A DNA stretch of 64,000 nt from NCBI GenBank assembly GCA_947651395.1, contig CANSYW010000004.1:1-64000 (forward strand), written 5' to 3'. This DNA is from an uncultured Pseudoflavonifractor sp. GTDB taxonomy: Bacteria > Bacillota > Clostridia > Oscillospirales > Oscillospiraceae. Numbering within the stretch: position 1 is the stretch's first letter; every line of letters begins with the position of its first letter. A model generated the notes under the pieces. That model was not told the DNA's origin. It saw nothing but the letters and a program-made list of their open reading frames with translations, and did not search any database. Shown here in pieces: positions 30,951 to 39,840 of this stretch. Both the position numbers and the translations under genes were made by a program.

Positions 30951-31454
30951 ATGGCGCTGATCCGTGACGGTCAACCCCGGGATCTGGAGAGGGTGATGGG
31001 CCTTTACCGGGCCCTGTACGACCATTTGGAGGGCCATGGCCTGGCCTTTCGACTGGAGGAGGAAGGACTGGAGTCCTCCCTCAGGACCATGCTACGCTCG
31101 GAGCGGTGCTTCCTGGCGGTGGCCGAGGAGGGGGAGGAGCTGGTGGGCTTCCTGTGCGCCGGGGTGACGAGGATGGATCGGAAGCTCTCCTATGGAGGTG
31201 GAAATACCCTGGGCCTCATCCACGATCTGTACCTGACTCCCCCTGCCCGGAAACAGGGACTGGCGGGGGAGCTGCTGGATCGGGCGGAGGAATGGATGGT
31301 TCGGGCGGGGGCCGGAGTGGCCGAGTGTCAGGTGGTCTGGGACAACGGTCTGGGGCAGGAGTTTTGGGCCCGGCGGGGTTATGCCCCGGTAAGCGTTACC
31401 CGGGCCCGGGCCCTGGGCGCGAAGGAGGACGGTCATGTGGTTTCTGCAGACTGA
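30951..31454 (+). CDS. GNAT-family N-acetyltransferase
   Basis: IHDLYLTPPARKQGLAGELLDRAEEWMVRAGAGVAECQVVWDNGLGQEFWARRGY. Confidence 0.85.
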   Translation: MALIRDGQPRDLERVMGLYRALYDHLEGHGLAFRLEEEGLESSLRTMLRSERCFLAVAEEGEELVGFLCAGVTRMDRKLSYGGGNTLGLIHDLYLTPPARKQGLAGELLDRAEEWMVRAGAGVAECQVVWDNGLGQEFWARRGYAPVSVTRARALGAKEDGHVVSAD

Positions 31455-32571
31455 CACCCTTCTGGCCCTGACGGGCTTTTCCCTGGCGCTGGGGCTCCTG
31501 CGCAAGGTGCTGCCCGGTAAGGTCATGGGGGTGCTGTCCCCTGTGGCCTCATTGGCTGTGATCGCCTGGATCAGCCCCTCTCTGGCGTGGTTCAGCCTGG
31601 TCTACGCCCTGGCGGGACTGGCGTTGGCCGGTCTGCTGAGCAGAGTGCCCGGCGGGAAAAGGTTCTGCTTTCCTCTGTTCTGCCTTCTGGCCATCCTCCC
31701 CTTTGTGCTCAGCCGGGCCCCCGAGCTGGGGCTGGGGCTGACTCTGCCCTTTGAGACGGTGGGGCTGGCCTTCCAGATGCTGAAGGTCATCGATGTATTT
31801 TACTATGTGTACTACGGCGGCGAGAAGGTGAGGCCGGCGGCCTATCTGGGGTATCTGTTCTATCTGCCCCTGTTTACCGCCGGGCCGCTGTTTCGCTACC
31901 GGGACTATATACGCTCCTGTGAAAAGCCGCTGTGCCTGGATGTGGCGGAATTCACCGGGGACGTCCAGCGGCTCATCCGGGGCCTTTTCAAGAAGGTGGT
32001 GCTCTGCCGCCTGGCGGTGGAGATCATGGCGCGGCTCACCGGCGGGAGGCTCTGTGTGCCGGTGTGTCTGCTCATTGTGGCAGTGAGCTGGCTGATCCTC
32101 TACTGGGATCTGTCCGGGTACAGCGATATGGCCATCGCCCTGGGCCGCCTGGGGGGGCTGGACACCCCGGAAAACTTCAAGAGGCCCCTGAGGGCGGCCA
32201 GCTTCACCCAGTTCTGGCGCAGCTGGCACGCCACCCTCTCGGACTGGATCCGGGAGCACATCTATGTGGTGGTGGCCAAGAAGAAGCTCAGCCGGCCGGC
32301 CTCCGCCCTCATTGCCTTTGGGACCATGGTGGTCATGAGTCTGTGGCACGGCTTCAACCTGCCCTATCTGCTGGCGGGCTGCTACAACGGGGCCCTGCTG
32401 GCCCTGGAAAATCTGCTGGGGTGGACCACGGTGAGCAGGCGCGGGGGCAAAAGGAGCGTATTTGTCCTGCGCTGCGTGCTGGTGAATTTCCTCTTCGGGC
32501 TCAACACCCTGGTCTTCACCCTGCCGCCGGACACGGTTTTGGCCGTGCTCCGGGGCTTCCTGCGGGTTTGA
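31435..32571 (+). CDS. DltB-like MBOAT O-acyltransferase
   Basis: Polytopic; FTQFWRSWHATLSDWIREHIYV and SLWHGFNLPYLLAGCYNG; start overlaps the GNAT 3' end. Confidence 0.92.
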   Translation: MWFLQTDTLLALTGFSLALGLLRKVLPGKVMGVLSPVASLAVIAWISPSLAWFSLVYALAGLALAGLLSRVPGGKRFCFPLFCLLAILPFVLSRAPELGLGLTLPFETVGLAFQMLKVIDVFYYVYYGGEKVRPAAYLGYLFYLPLFTAGPLFRYRDYIRSCEKPLCLDVAEFTGDVQRLIRGLFKKVVLCRLAVEIMARLTGGRLCVPVCLLIVAVSWLILYWDLSGYSDMAIALGRLGGLDTPENFKRPLRAASFTQFWRSWHATLSDWIREHIYVVVAKKKLSRPASALIAFGTMVVMSLWHGFNLPYLLAGCYNGALLALENLLGWTTVSRRGGKRSVFVLRCVLVNFLFGLNTLVFTLPPDTVLAVLRGFLRV

Positions 32572-32575
32572 GGGG

Positions 32576-33472
32576 GTGGGGCGGATGAAGAAATTTTTCC
32601 AAAGGGGCGGCTGCTTTCTGCTGACGCTGTGCCTGCTCTTCCTGGGGCTGGACGTCTGGCTGACCCGGGGGGAGTTCATTGAGAAGGGCGAGTGCTTCCA
32701 CCACAATGACTTTGAGAAGACCCTTCTGGCCCACGGGAGCGAGAGGGTCTGTGACAAGATCTTTTTCGGCAACTCGGTGGTCATCTCCTCCTATGTGGAG
32801 TGGGCCTCCGATTCGGGGTATGTGAACTTCGGCATCGACTACGGGGTGATCACCGACCTGCGGGACATGCTCCTGCGGGGAGATATCACCGTCACCGAAG
32901 ACATCGTTCTGGGACTTAACTATTTTGTGTTCTACGACGACATGGACACCAACCCCACCTATCCCTGGCACCGTGGGAGCCTGGAGCCCTACCTCTACTT
33001 TCAGAGGGACAGGCTTCAGGCCCTGGGGGAGACCCTCTGGGAGGGCTTCCGGGAGACCGGGCGGCTGGAGCTTCCCCGATATGGGGAGGAGGCCAAGTTC
33101 ATGTACTCCGGCCAGCTGGATGAAAAGGCCATGGCGGAGAAGGTGGCCACCCACCGGGAGCTCTATTGGGGCCTGGGACTGGAGCACTATGGGGAGAATC
33201 TGGCCGCCCTGGGGGAGGTCATCCGCTTCTGCAGGGAAAACGGGATCCGCCTGCGGGCGGTGTGGCTGCCCTGGAACCCCACGGTTCCCATGCCCGAGGG
33301 GCCGGCCGGGCTTCGACAGGCGGCGGACAAGATCCTGGCGGAAGCGGGCATTGAGGTGCTGGACATGGAGGACGGCCTGGCGGCGGACTGCTTCCACGAT
33401 GTGGGCCACCTCAATATGGAGTATGGCGCGTTTGTATTTACGGAGGTGATGGATCCATGGCTGAAGTCCTGA
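32576..33472 (+). CDS. DltD-like SGNH/GDSL-type envelope protein
   Basis: N-terminal TM; FFGNSVV serine block and C-terminal DVGHLN; position after the MBOAT gene. Confidence 0.65.
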   Translation: MGRMKKFFQRGGCFLLTLCLLFLGLDVWLTRGEFIEKGECFHHNDFEKTLLAHGSERVCDKIFFGNSVVISSYVEWASDSGYVNFGIDYGVITDLRDMLLRGDITVTEDIVLGLNYFVFYDDMDTNPTYPWHRGSLEPYLYFQRDRLQALGETLWEGFRETGRLELPRYGEEAKFMYSGQLDEKAMAEKVATHRELYWGLGLEHYGENLAALGEVIRFCRENGIRLRAVWLPWNPTVPMPEGPAGLRQAADKILAEAGIEVLDMEDGLAADCFHDVGHLNMEYGAFVFTEVMDPWLKS

Positions 33473-33600
33473 AGGGATGGAAAAAATTTCGTCTGACCCT
33501 CCCGGGTCAGCTCCTGCTGGCCGTGGTCTATCTGGCCATGCTCTGCGCGGTGCTGGTCTTTTTTACCGGCAACGGCGAATTTATCTACGAGGGCTTTTAA
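33457..33600 (+). CDS. DltX-like 47-aa membrane microprotein
   Basis: Translated by hand: MAEVLKGWKKFRLTLPGQLLLAVVYLAMLCAVLVFFTGNGEFIYEGF*. Single TM and terminal FIYEGF; overlaps the 3' end of the DltD-like gene; absent from the ORF track. Confidence 0.75.
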   Translation: MAEVLKGWKKFRLTLPGQLLLAVVYLAMLCAVLVFFTGNGEFIYEGF

Positions 33601-33604
33601 AAAG

Positions 33605-33639
33605 GGACAGGGGCAAAGGGAAGACCCGTTCCCCTGTCC
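33605..33639 (+). other. Inverted repeat after the DltX-like ORF
   Basis: GGACAGGGG...CCCCTGTCC; no T-run, so termination is uncertain. Confidence 0.45.
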
Positions 33640-33679
33640 GGACACAGACCATAGTACATAAAGAGAGGAGGGAAAGGAG

Positions 33680-35617
33680 ATGGAGCATAGCAAGCGCGGC
33701 GGAGGCAAGCGGCTGGAGCGGCGCAAATATAACCCGTGGCTTTGGCTGGCCACTCTGCTTTTGGGGCCTCTGGCCATTCTCTTCTGTGTGCAGACCATCA
33801 CCTTTGCCTCCCTGTTCAAGGCGTTTTCCTGGTTCTTTACCCATCTGGGGGCGGGGGTGCTTTGCTACCTGGCTCTCCTGTTTGCCATGGTCATCATTCT
33901 GGCCCTGATCTGGAAGATCTGGAGCGCCTTTCTCATTCTGGCCATCCCGTCGGTGACGCTGGCGGTGGTGAACCGGATCAAGGAGAGTATTAACGGTACG
34001 CCCCTGCTGCTGAGCGATTTTACCCTGGTGGGGGACGCGGATGCGGTGGCCGACTTTGTCAACCCCCAGTTCAGGATCGGCCTGGGGGTTTGGGCGGGTC
34101 TGATCCTGACGGTGGTGGGCATCGTGCTGTCCACCCGTATCGGCTGGCGGCCCAAGGAGCTCACTCCCCGGTGGAGCCTGCGCCGGAAGGTCATTGAGAT
34201 CTCGGCGCTGCTGCTGGCCTTGGTGATGTTCCTCCCCTTTGGGTTCTATATGGGCCCCAAGGGGGAGTCCCAAGCGGAGCGGAACCAGCGGCTGGGCCTG
34301 CTGGGAGGGATGTACAGCGCCATTTTGAACCGGGCCTTCCAGAGGGAGGATTACGACAAGGAGGATCTGGACAAGCTTCTGAGTCAGATGGGGCAGTCCC
34401 CCTCCCCCCAGCCCTCGGCGGAGGCCACCCAAACGCCGGAGCCCACCCCAACCCCGGAGCCGGTGACGCCCAACGTGATCCTGGTCATGTCGGAGAGCTT
34501 CTGCGACCCCACGGTGATGCTGCCGGGAGTGGAGTTCACCACCGATCCGGTGCCCTATTACCACGATCTCGCCTCCAAGTGGCCCTCAGGGGAGTTTTAT
34601 TCCAACACCTATGCCGGAGGGACAGGGAGCGTGGAGATGGAGGTTTTCACCGGGATCCCCATGGCCTTCCTCCGGGAGGGAGAGGATCTGACCAATCTGC
34701 GGGGCGAGGGGGTCTATGACCGCCTGCCCTCCATTGTCAAAAGCTTTAAGAGCGCCGGCTACACCACGGAATTTATCCACAACTATACCACCCGGCTCTA
34801 CAACCGGGTGGACAACCTGCCCGCCATCGGCTTTGACAAGCTGACCTTTGAGGACGGCTTCCCCGAGGACGCGCAGTGGGACGGCCCCTACCTGCGGGAT
34901 ATGGAACTGACCTACGCCATGATCCGGGCATTTGAGGAAAAGGAGGAGGGGGAGCCCCTGTTCCTCTACGGTCTGACCATGGAAAATCACCAGCCCTACT
35001 ACGCCGGAAAATTCCCGGAGCGCTCCGGCCTGGAGCCCGGGAGCGACAAGCTGGGCTCCGGGGAGCTGGAAACGGTGGAGGCTCTGGTCTACGGCATTCA
35101 GGCCGCGGATCGGGCGCTGGGGGCCCTGATCGAGTACTTCGAGACGGTGGAAGAGCCCACCATCATCGTGTTCTGGGGAGACCATCTGCCGGGGCTCTAC
35201 GTGGACGACAACCGTACCATCTACTCCATGCTGGAATATGTGCCCACAGTGAATACCCTGGAGTGGGACGCCCAGATCATGAAGCGGATGCACACCACCC
35301 CCTTCCTGGTGTGGAACAACTATGACGCGCAGATCGAGGTGCCCGAAAGCACCGGGCCCAGCGCCCTGGGCGTCCACATCCTCAACTGGGCGGGAGTGGC
35401 CAAGCCCCTCTACTTCCAGTGGGTGGAGCAGAGCATGGACACCATGGAGCTTTACCGGACCAGACTCTATATAGACGATGAGGGCGTGCCCTACAAGCAG
35501 CCCCCTGAGGAGGACAAAGAGGTGGTGGAGCGCTACCGCAACCTGGTCTATGATCTGGTTTACGGAGAGGGGCTCACCGCCGAAGAGATGACCAAAACCG
35601 AAAGTTCGAGCGGATGA
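33680..35617 (+). CDS. LTA synthase family (sulfatase-fold) membrane protein
   Basis: N-terminal TMs then NVILVMSESFCDPTVM, YAGGTGSVEMEVFTG, IVFWGDHLPGLY. Confidence 0.9.
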   Translation: MEHSKRGGGKRLERRKYNPWLWLATLLLGPLAILFCVQTITFASLFKAFSWFFTHLGAGVLCYLALLFAMVIILALIWKIWSAFLILAIPSVTLAVVNRIKESINGTPLLLSDFTLVGDADAVADFVNPQFRIGLGVWAGLILTVVGIVLSTRIGWRPKELTPRWSLRRKVIEISALLLALVMFLPFGFYMGPKGESQAERNQRLGLLGGMYSAILNRAFQREDYDKEDLDKLLSQMGQSPSPQPSAEATQTPEPTPTPEPVTPNVILVMSESFCDPTVMLPGVEFTTDPVPYYHDLASKWPSGEFYSNTYAGGTGSVEMEVFTGIPMAFLREGEDLTNLRGEGVYDRLPSIVKSFKSAGYTTEFIHNYTTRLYNRVDNLPAIGFDKLTFEDGFPEDAQWDGPYLRDMELTYAMIRAFEEKEEGEPLFLYGLTMENHQPYYAGKFPERSGLEPGSDKLGSGELETVEALVYGIQAADRALGALIEYFETVEEPTIIVFWGDHLPGLYVDDNRTIYSMLEYVPTVNTLEWDAQIMKRMHTTPFLVWNNYDAQIEVPESTGPSALGVHILNWAGVAKPLYFQWVEQSMDTMELYRTRLYIDDEGVPYKQPPEEDKEVVERYRNLVYDLVYGEGLTAEEMTKTESSSG

Positions 35618-35622
35618 GTCAG

Positions 35623-35651
35623 CGCCCCGCCGGAGTTTCTCCGGCGGGGCA
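35623..35651 (+). terminator. Hairpin after LTA synthase-like gene
   Basis: GCCCCGCCGGAGTTTCTCCGGCGGGGC, weak T-tract. Confidence 0.5.
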
Positions 35652-35652
35652 C

Positions 35653-35681
35653 TTGACTTTCCCGGGGAAATGTGGTAAAAC
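35653..35681 (+). promoter_or_regulatory. Promoter TTGACT-17-TAAAAC
   Basis: Box match and spacing upstream of the TRAP gene. Confidence 0.55.
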
Positions 35682-35731
35682 TTTAGCTGTTACTTCAACA
35701 CTTTTAACTGGTAAAGTGAGGTGGGAGACCC

Positions 35732-37705
35732 ATGGAGGAAAAACGTGAGCAAAGGGGGACGCGGGAGGAGCAAAAGGCCCAGGAGCTACTGGAGGAGAAG
35801 GAAGCGGAGTCCCGGGTGCGCGTCTACAACGGGCCCATGGGGACGCTGCTCACTGTCCTGCTGTGCCTGTGGGCGGTGTTCCAGCTCTACTACAGCACGG
35901 TGGGCGTGATCAGCGCCATCGATCTGCGGGCCTTTCACTGTATCTTTTTGCTGTGCTTCACCTTTTTGCTCTACCCGACCTATAAAAAGGAACAGCGGGT
36001 GCGCAGGGTGCCGCCGGTGTGGGATATCCTGCTCATGGGACTGACGGCGGCGGTGTTCGGCTATCTGATCCTGAACTACACCCGCATCGCCCAGAGCGGC
36101 GGCCGGCTGACCGACTTTGAACTGGTCATTGCCGGCGTGGGGCTGCTGCTGGCTTTTGAGGCGGCAAGGCGGTGCTCGGGGAACCTGGCGGTGCTGGCCC
36201 TCATCTTCCTGGCCTACAACTGGTTCGGCAAGTTCATCCCCGGCCGGCTGGGCCACAACGGCTTTACCCTCAAGCGGGTGCTCTCCACCCAGTTCTGGGG
36301 CACCCAGGGCATTCTGGGCACCGGCATCGGCGTCTCGGCCACCTACATTTTCCTCTTTGTGGTCTTCGGCGCCTTCCTCAAGTACAGCGGCTTTTCCAAA
36401 TTCATCAATGACTTCTCCCTGACCCTGGTGGGGCAGACCCCCGGCGGTCCCGCCAAGGTGGCGGTGCTGGCCTCCGCCCTTATGGGGATGATCAACGGCT
36501 CCGCCATCGCCAATGTGGCCACCACGGGCACCATCACCATCCCCCTGATGAAGCAGACGGGCTACAAAAAGGAGTTTGCCGGGGCGGTGGAGGCGGTGGC
36601 CTCCACCGGCGGACAGTTCTGTCCCCCCATCATGGGGGCGGTGGGCTTTGTTATGGCGGAGTTTCTGGGCATGAGCTACACCAAGGTGATGCTGGCGGCC
36701 ATCCTGCCCGCCTTCCTCTACTATCTGGGCCTTCTCTTTGCCGTCCACTTTGAGGCCAGGCGACTGGGCCTTTCCGGCCTTTCCAGGGAGAACATCCCCG
36801 ACGCCATGAAGGTGGTTAAGGAGCAGGGGCACCTGGTCATCCCCCTGGTGGTGCTCATCGCCCTGATGGCGGTGGGGTACACCCCCCTCTACGCCGCCGT
36901 CATCGCCATCTTTGCCACCGTGGCCGCCAGCTGGCTGCGTAAGGATACCCGGATGACCTGGGATAAGATCGTGGCCGCCACGGTGGAGGGGGCCCGCAGC
37001 GCGGTGAGTGTGGGTGTGTGCTGCGTCATCATCGGCGTCATCATCGGCACCGTGACCCTCACCAGCCTGGGGCTGAATATGGGCTATCTCATCCTGTCCG
37101 TGGTGGACAACGGCAGCATCTACCTCACCGGCTTCCTGGTGATGATCATGTCCGCCATTCTGGGCATGGGCGTGCCCGGCGTGGCCGCCTATGTCATCGT
37201 TCAGGCGGTGGCGGTGCCGGTGCTCATCAAGGTGGGGGTGCTGGACATCTCGGCGCACCTCTTTTGCCTCATCTACGCCTGTCTTTCCAACATCACGCCC
37301 CCGGTGGCCATGAGCGCCTATGTGGCCTCGGGCATCGCCGGCTCCGACCAGACCAAAACGGGACTTCTGTCGGTGCGGCTGGGTCTCATTGGTTTTCTCA
37401 TCCCCTTCTTCTTCCTGGACAGCCCCATCCTGCTCATCGGCGTAGACCCCACGGTCACCGTATGGGCCACGGTCTGGGCGGCCTTCACCGCCTCGGTGGG
37501 GACGGTGACCCTGGTGGGGGGACTGGAGGGCTGGCTCCTGCGCAGGAGCGCCTGGTGGGAGCGGGTGGTGCTGGTGGCGATCGCGCCCCTGATGCTCTCC
37601 CCCGGCCACCTCACCGACGCCGTCGGCTTTGCCCTGCTGGCGGCGGTGATCGCCTTTCAGCATTTTACCCGTCGTCCCGCGAGCCCTGCCAAGGGCGTCG
37701 CCTGA
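35732..37705 (+). CDS. TRAP transporter fused permease (4TM and 12TM subunits)
   Basis: 657-aa polytopic; GSAIANVATTGTITIPLMKQTGYKKEFAGAVEAVASTGGQFCPPIMGAVGFVMAEFLG. Confidence 0.93.
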   Translation: MEEKREQRGTREEQKAQELLEEKEAESRVRVYNGPMGTLLTVLLCLWAVFQLYYSTVGVISAIDLRAFHCIFLLCFTFLLYPTYKKEQRVRRVPPVWDILLMGLTAAVFGYLILNYTRIAQSGGRLTDFELVIAGVGLLLAFEAARRCSGNLAVLALIFLAYNWFGKFIPGRLGHNGFTLKRVLSTQFWGTQGILGTGIGVSATYIFLFVVFGAFLKYSGFSKFINDFSLTLVGQTPGGPAKVAVLASALMGMINGSAIANVATTGTITIPLMKQTGYKKEFAGAVEAVASTGGQFCPPIMGAVGFVMAEFLGMSYTKVMLAAILPAFLYYLGLLFAVHFEARRLGLSGLSRENIPDAMKVVKEQGHLVIPLVVLIALMAVGYTPLYAAVIAIFATVAASWLRKDTRMTWDKIVAATVEGARSAVSVGVCCVIIGVIIGTVTLTSLGLNMGYLILSVVDNGSIYLTGFLVMIMSAILGMGVPGVAAYVIVQAVAVPVLIKVGVLDISAHLFCLIYACLSNITPPVAMSAYVASGIAGSDQTKTGLLSVRLGLIGFLIPFFFLDSPILLIGVDPTVTVWATVWAAFTASVGTVTLVGGLEGWLLRRSAWWERVVLVAIAPLMLSPGHLTDAVGFALLAAVIAFQHFTRRPASPAKGVA

Positions 37706-37739
37706 CATAAAAGCCTCGTTGAAAAGGAGTAGAAATGAA

Positions 37740-38753
37740 ATGAAAAAGACTCTGTCTGTGATCCTTGCTTCCGCCCTGCTGGTGAGCGCCCTGGCCAGCT
37801 GCGGCGGCGGAAGCGCCAACACCCCCGCCCCCGCGGAGAGCAAGAGCTCCGGGTCTGAAGGGGAGCACGCCCCCGTGACCATCAACTTCCCCACCGCCGG
37901 GGCCTCCGGCGCCCTGTACGCCGTGGGCGCCGCCATCACCAACCTGTGGGACACGCAGATCAGCTATGTCTCCGCCTCCAGCCAGGCCTCCGAGGGAGGC
38001 ATCGACAACCTCAACCAGATCTCCGAGGGGGAGAGCCAGGTGTCCATCGCCATCAGCTCCAACTGTCTGCAGTGCATGAACGGCACCGACAGCTTTGACG
38101 GCCGCGCCTACGGCGATCTGAAGGTCATCGCCGGGCTGTACTTCAATCCCAATCAGGTGGTGGTCACCAACAAGTCCGGCATCGACGACCTGGCCGGGGT
38201 GAAGGGTAAGCACTTCGCCGTGGCCGCCGCGGGCTCCAGCGTGTACGGCGAGTGCGACAACCACTTTACCGCCGCCGGTTTGAACTTCCCCGATGACATC
38301 CAGGCGGAGTACATCGCCTTCGGCGACGCCGCCGACATGCTCCAGAACGGCACCATCGACGGGGCCTGGATCATGTCCGGTGCCCCCGCCGGCGCCGTGA
38401 GCCAGGCCATGTCCGCCGACTGCAAGCTGCTCAATATCAGCGATGAGCTCATCGCCCAGCTCCAGAAGGACTACCCCTGGTATGCCCCCTGCACCATCCC
38501 CGCGGGCACCTATCCCAACCAGGACGAGGACGTGCAGACCTCCGCCATCAAGATGGTGATGTTCTGCCGGGGAGATCTGGACGAGCAGACCGTCTACGAC
38601 CTGACCAGGACCCTGTGGGAGAACATTGACGCCCTGGGCCAGGCCCAGGCCAATCTGGAGGGTCTCACCCCTGAGGAGGCGGTGAAGGACATCGCCGGCC
38701 TGCCCCTCCACGCCGGGGCGGAGAAGTACTACAAGGAGATCGGGGTACTGTAA
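37740..38753 (+). CDS. TAXI-family TRAP solute-binding lipoprotein
   Basis: Lipobox LVSALASCGGG; INFPTAGASGALYAVGAAITNLW; directly after the fused permease. Confidence 0.92.
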   Translation: MKKTLSVILASALLVSALASCGGGSANTPAPAESKSSGSEGEHAPVTINFPTAGASGALYAVGAAITNLWDTQISYVSASSQASEGGIDNLNQISEGESQVSIAISSNCLQCMNGTDSFDGRAYGDLKVIAGLYFNPNQVVVTNKSGIDDLAGVKGKHFAVAAAGSSVYGECDNHFTAAGLNFPDDIQAEYIAFGDAADMLQNGTIDGAWIMSGAPAGAVSQAMSADCKLLNISDELIAQLQKDYPWYAPCTIPAGTYPNQDEDVQTSAIKMVMFCRGDLDEQTVYDLTRTLWENIDALGQAQANLEGLTPEEAVKDIAGLPLHAGAEKYYKEIGVL

Positions 38754-38767
38754 GCCTTTCCGTGCTG

Positions 38768-38807
38768 GGATCCCCGGACGCTGTCAGCGTCCGGGGATCC
38801 TTTTTTT
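38768..38807 (+). terminator. Strong intrinsic terminator
   Basis: GGATCCCCGGACGCTgtcAGCGTCCGGGGATCCTTTTTTT. Confidence 0.95.
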
Positions 38808-38810
38808 CTG

Positions 38811-38839
38811 TTGACGGATGGGGCGTGAGGTTGTATGCT
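38811..38839 (+). promoter_or_regulatory. Promoter TTGACG-17-TATGCT
   Basis: Immediately after the terminator, upstream of CDS 38884. Confidence 0.65.
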
Positions 38840-38883
38840 TATTGGTTGTATGGATATCCTTTCAAGGGAAGGTGTGGTTGGAT

Positions 38884-39831
38884 ATGAAGGAACCGGTGCT
38901 GGTCATTATGGCCGCCGGGATGGGTTCCCGGTTCGGCGGACTCAAGCAGATCACCCCGGTGGACGACAAGGGGCATATGATCATAGACTTTTCCCTCTAC
39001 GACGCCTGGCGCTCCGGGTTTCGGAAGGTGGTCTTCATCATCAAGAGGGCCATTGAGGCCGACTTCAGGGCGGCGATAGGGGAGCGGATGGAGAAAATTT
39101 TTGACGTGCGCTATGTCTATCAGGAGCTGGAGTGTCTGCCGGAGGGCTTCTCCGTCCCGGAGGGGCGGGTCAAGCCCTGGGGCACCGCCCACGCCATCGC
39201 CTGTGCCGCCCAGGCCATCGACGGGCCCTTCGCGGTGCTCAACTCCGACGACTACTATGGGCCCACCTCGCTGAAGACCATCTACGATTTCCTGGCCGCG
39301 CCCCACGGGCCCGGGGAGCATGCCATGGTGGGCTACCTGTTGCGCAACACCGTTACGGAAAACGGGTATGTCTCCCGGGGGGTCTGCTCCACCCGGGACG
39401 GATTTCTCACCCAGGTGGTGGAACGGGTGCGGATCGAAAAGCGTGGGGAGGACGCCGCCTATTCCGAGGATGGGGGCGGGAGCTGGATCCACCTGCCGGG
39501 GGAGACGGTGGTGTCCATGAATCTCTGGGGCTTTCAGTGGGAACTGCTGGAGGAGTTTACCGGTCGCTTCCCCGCCTTCCTGGAGGAGAAGCTGCCTGAA
39601 AATCCCCTGAAATGTGAGTATTTTCTGCCCCTGATCCCCAACCTCCAGATCCAGGAGGGGAAGGGGAGCGTCCGGGTGCTTCCCACCCAGGACGTGTGGC
39701 ATGGTATGACCTATCCCCAGGATCTGGAGGATCTGAAGACCTCCATCGCCGCCATGACGGCCCAGGGGCTCTATCCCCGGGAGCTGTGGGCCGGGGTCCC
39801 TTTCCGCAATGAGGGGAACCGGGATGGATAA
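38884..39831 (+). CDS. Nucleotidyltransferase (sugar-phosphate NTP-transferase family)
   Basis: MKEPVLVIMAAGMGSRFGGLKQITPVDDKGHMIIDFSLYDA; FAVLNSDDYYG. Confidence 0.85.
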   Translation: MKEPVLVIMAAGMGSRFGGLKQITPVDDKGHMIIDFSLYDAWRSGFRKVVFIIKRAIEADFRAAIGERMEKIFDVRYVYQELECLPEGFSVPEGRVKPWGTAHAIACAAQAIDGPFAVLNSDDYYGPTSLKTIYDFLAAPHGPGEHAMVGYLLRNTVTENGYVSRGVCSTRDGFLTQVVERVRIEKRGEDAAYSEDGGGSWIHLPGETVVSMNLWGFQWELLEEFTGRFPAFLEEKLPENPLKCEYFLPLIPNLQIQEGKGSVRVLPTQDVWHGMTYPQDLEDLKTSIAAMTAQGLYPRELWAGVPFRNEGNRDG

Positions 39832-39840
39832 GAAAAAGGA

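Noticed and set aside
33605-33639. Inverted repeat GGACAGGGG/CCCCTGTCC as an operon-ending terminator
   Set aside because: Lacks a T-run and sits only about 40 bp before the next RBS; left as an unexplained hairpin.
33477-33908. 143-aa ORF between the DltX-like ORF and the LTA synthase gene
   Set aside because: Out of frame with both supported genes; Arg/Pro/Trp-rich translation; no good RBS.
35786-37954. 722-aa minus-strand ORF over the TRAP permease
   Set aside because: Antisense shadow, low-complexity translation.
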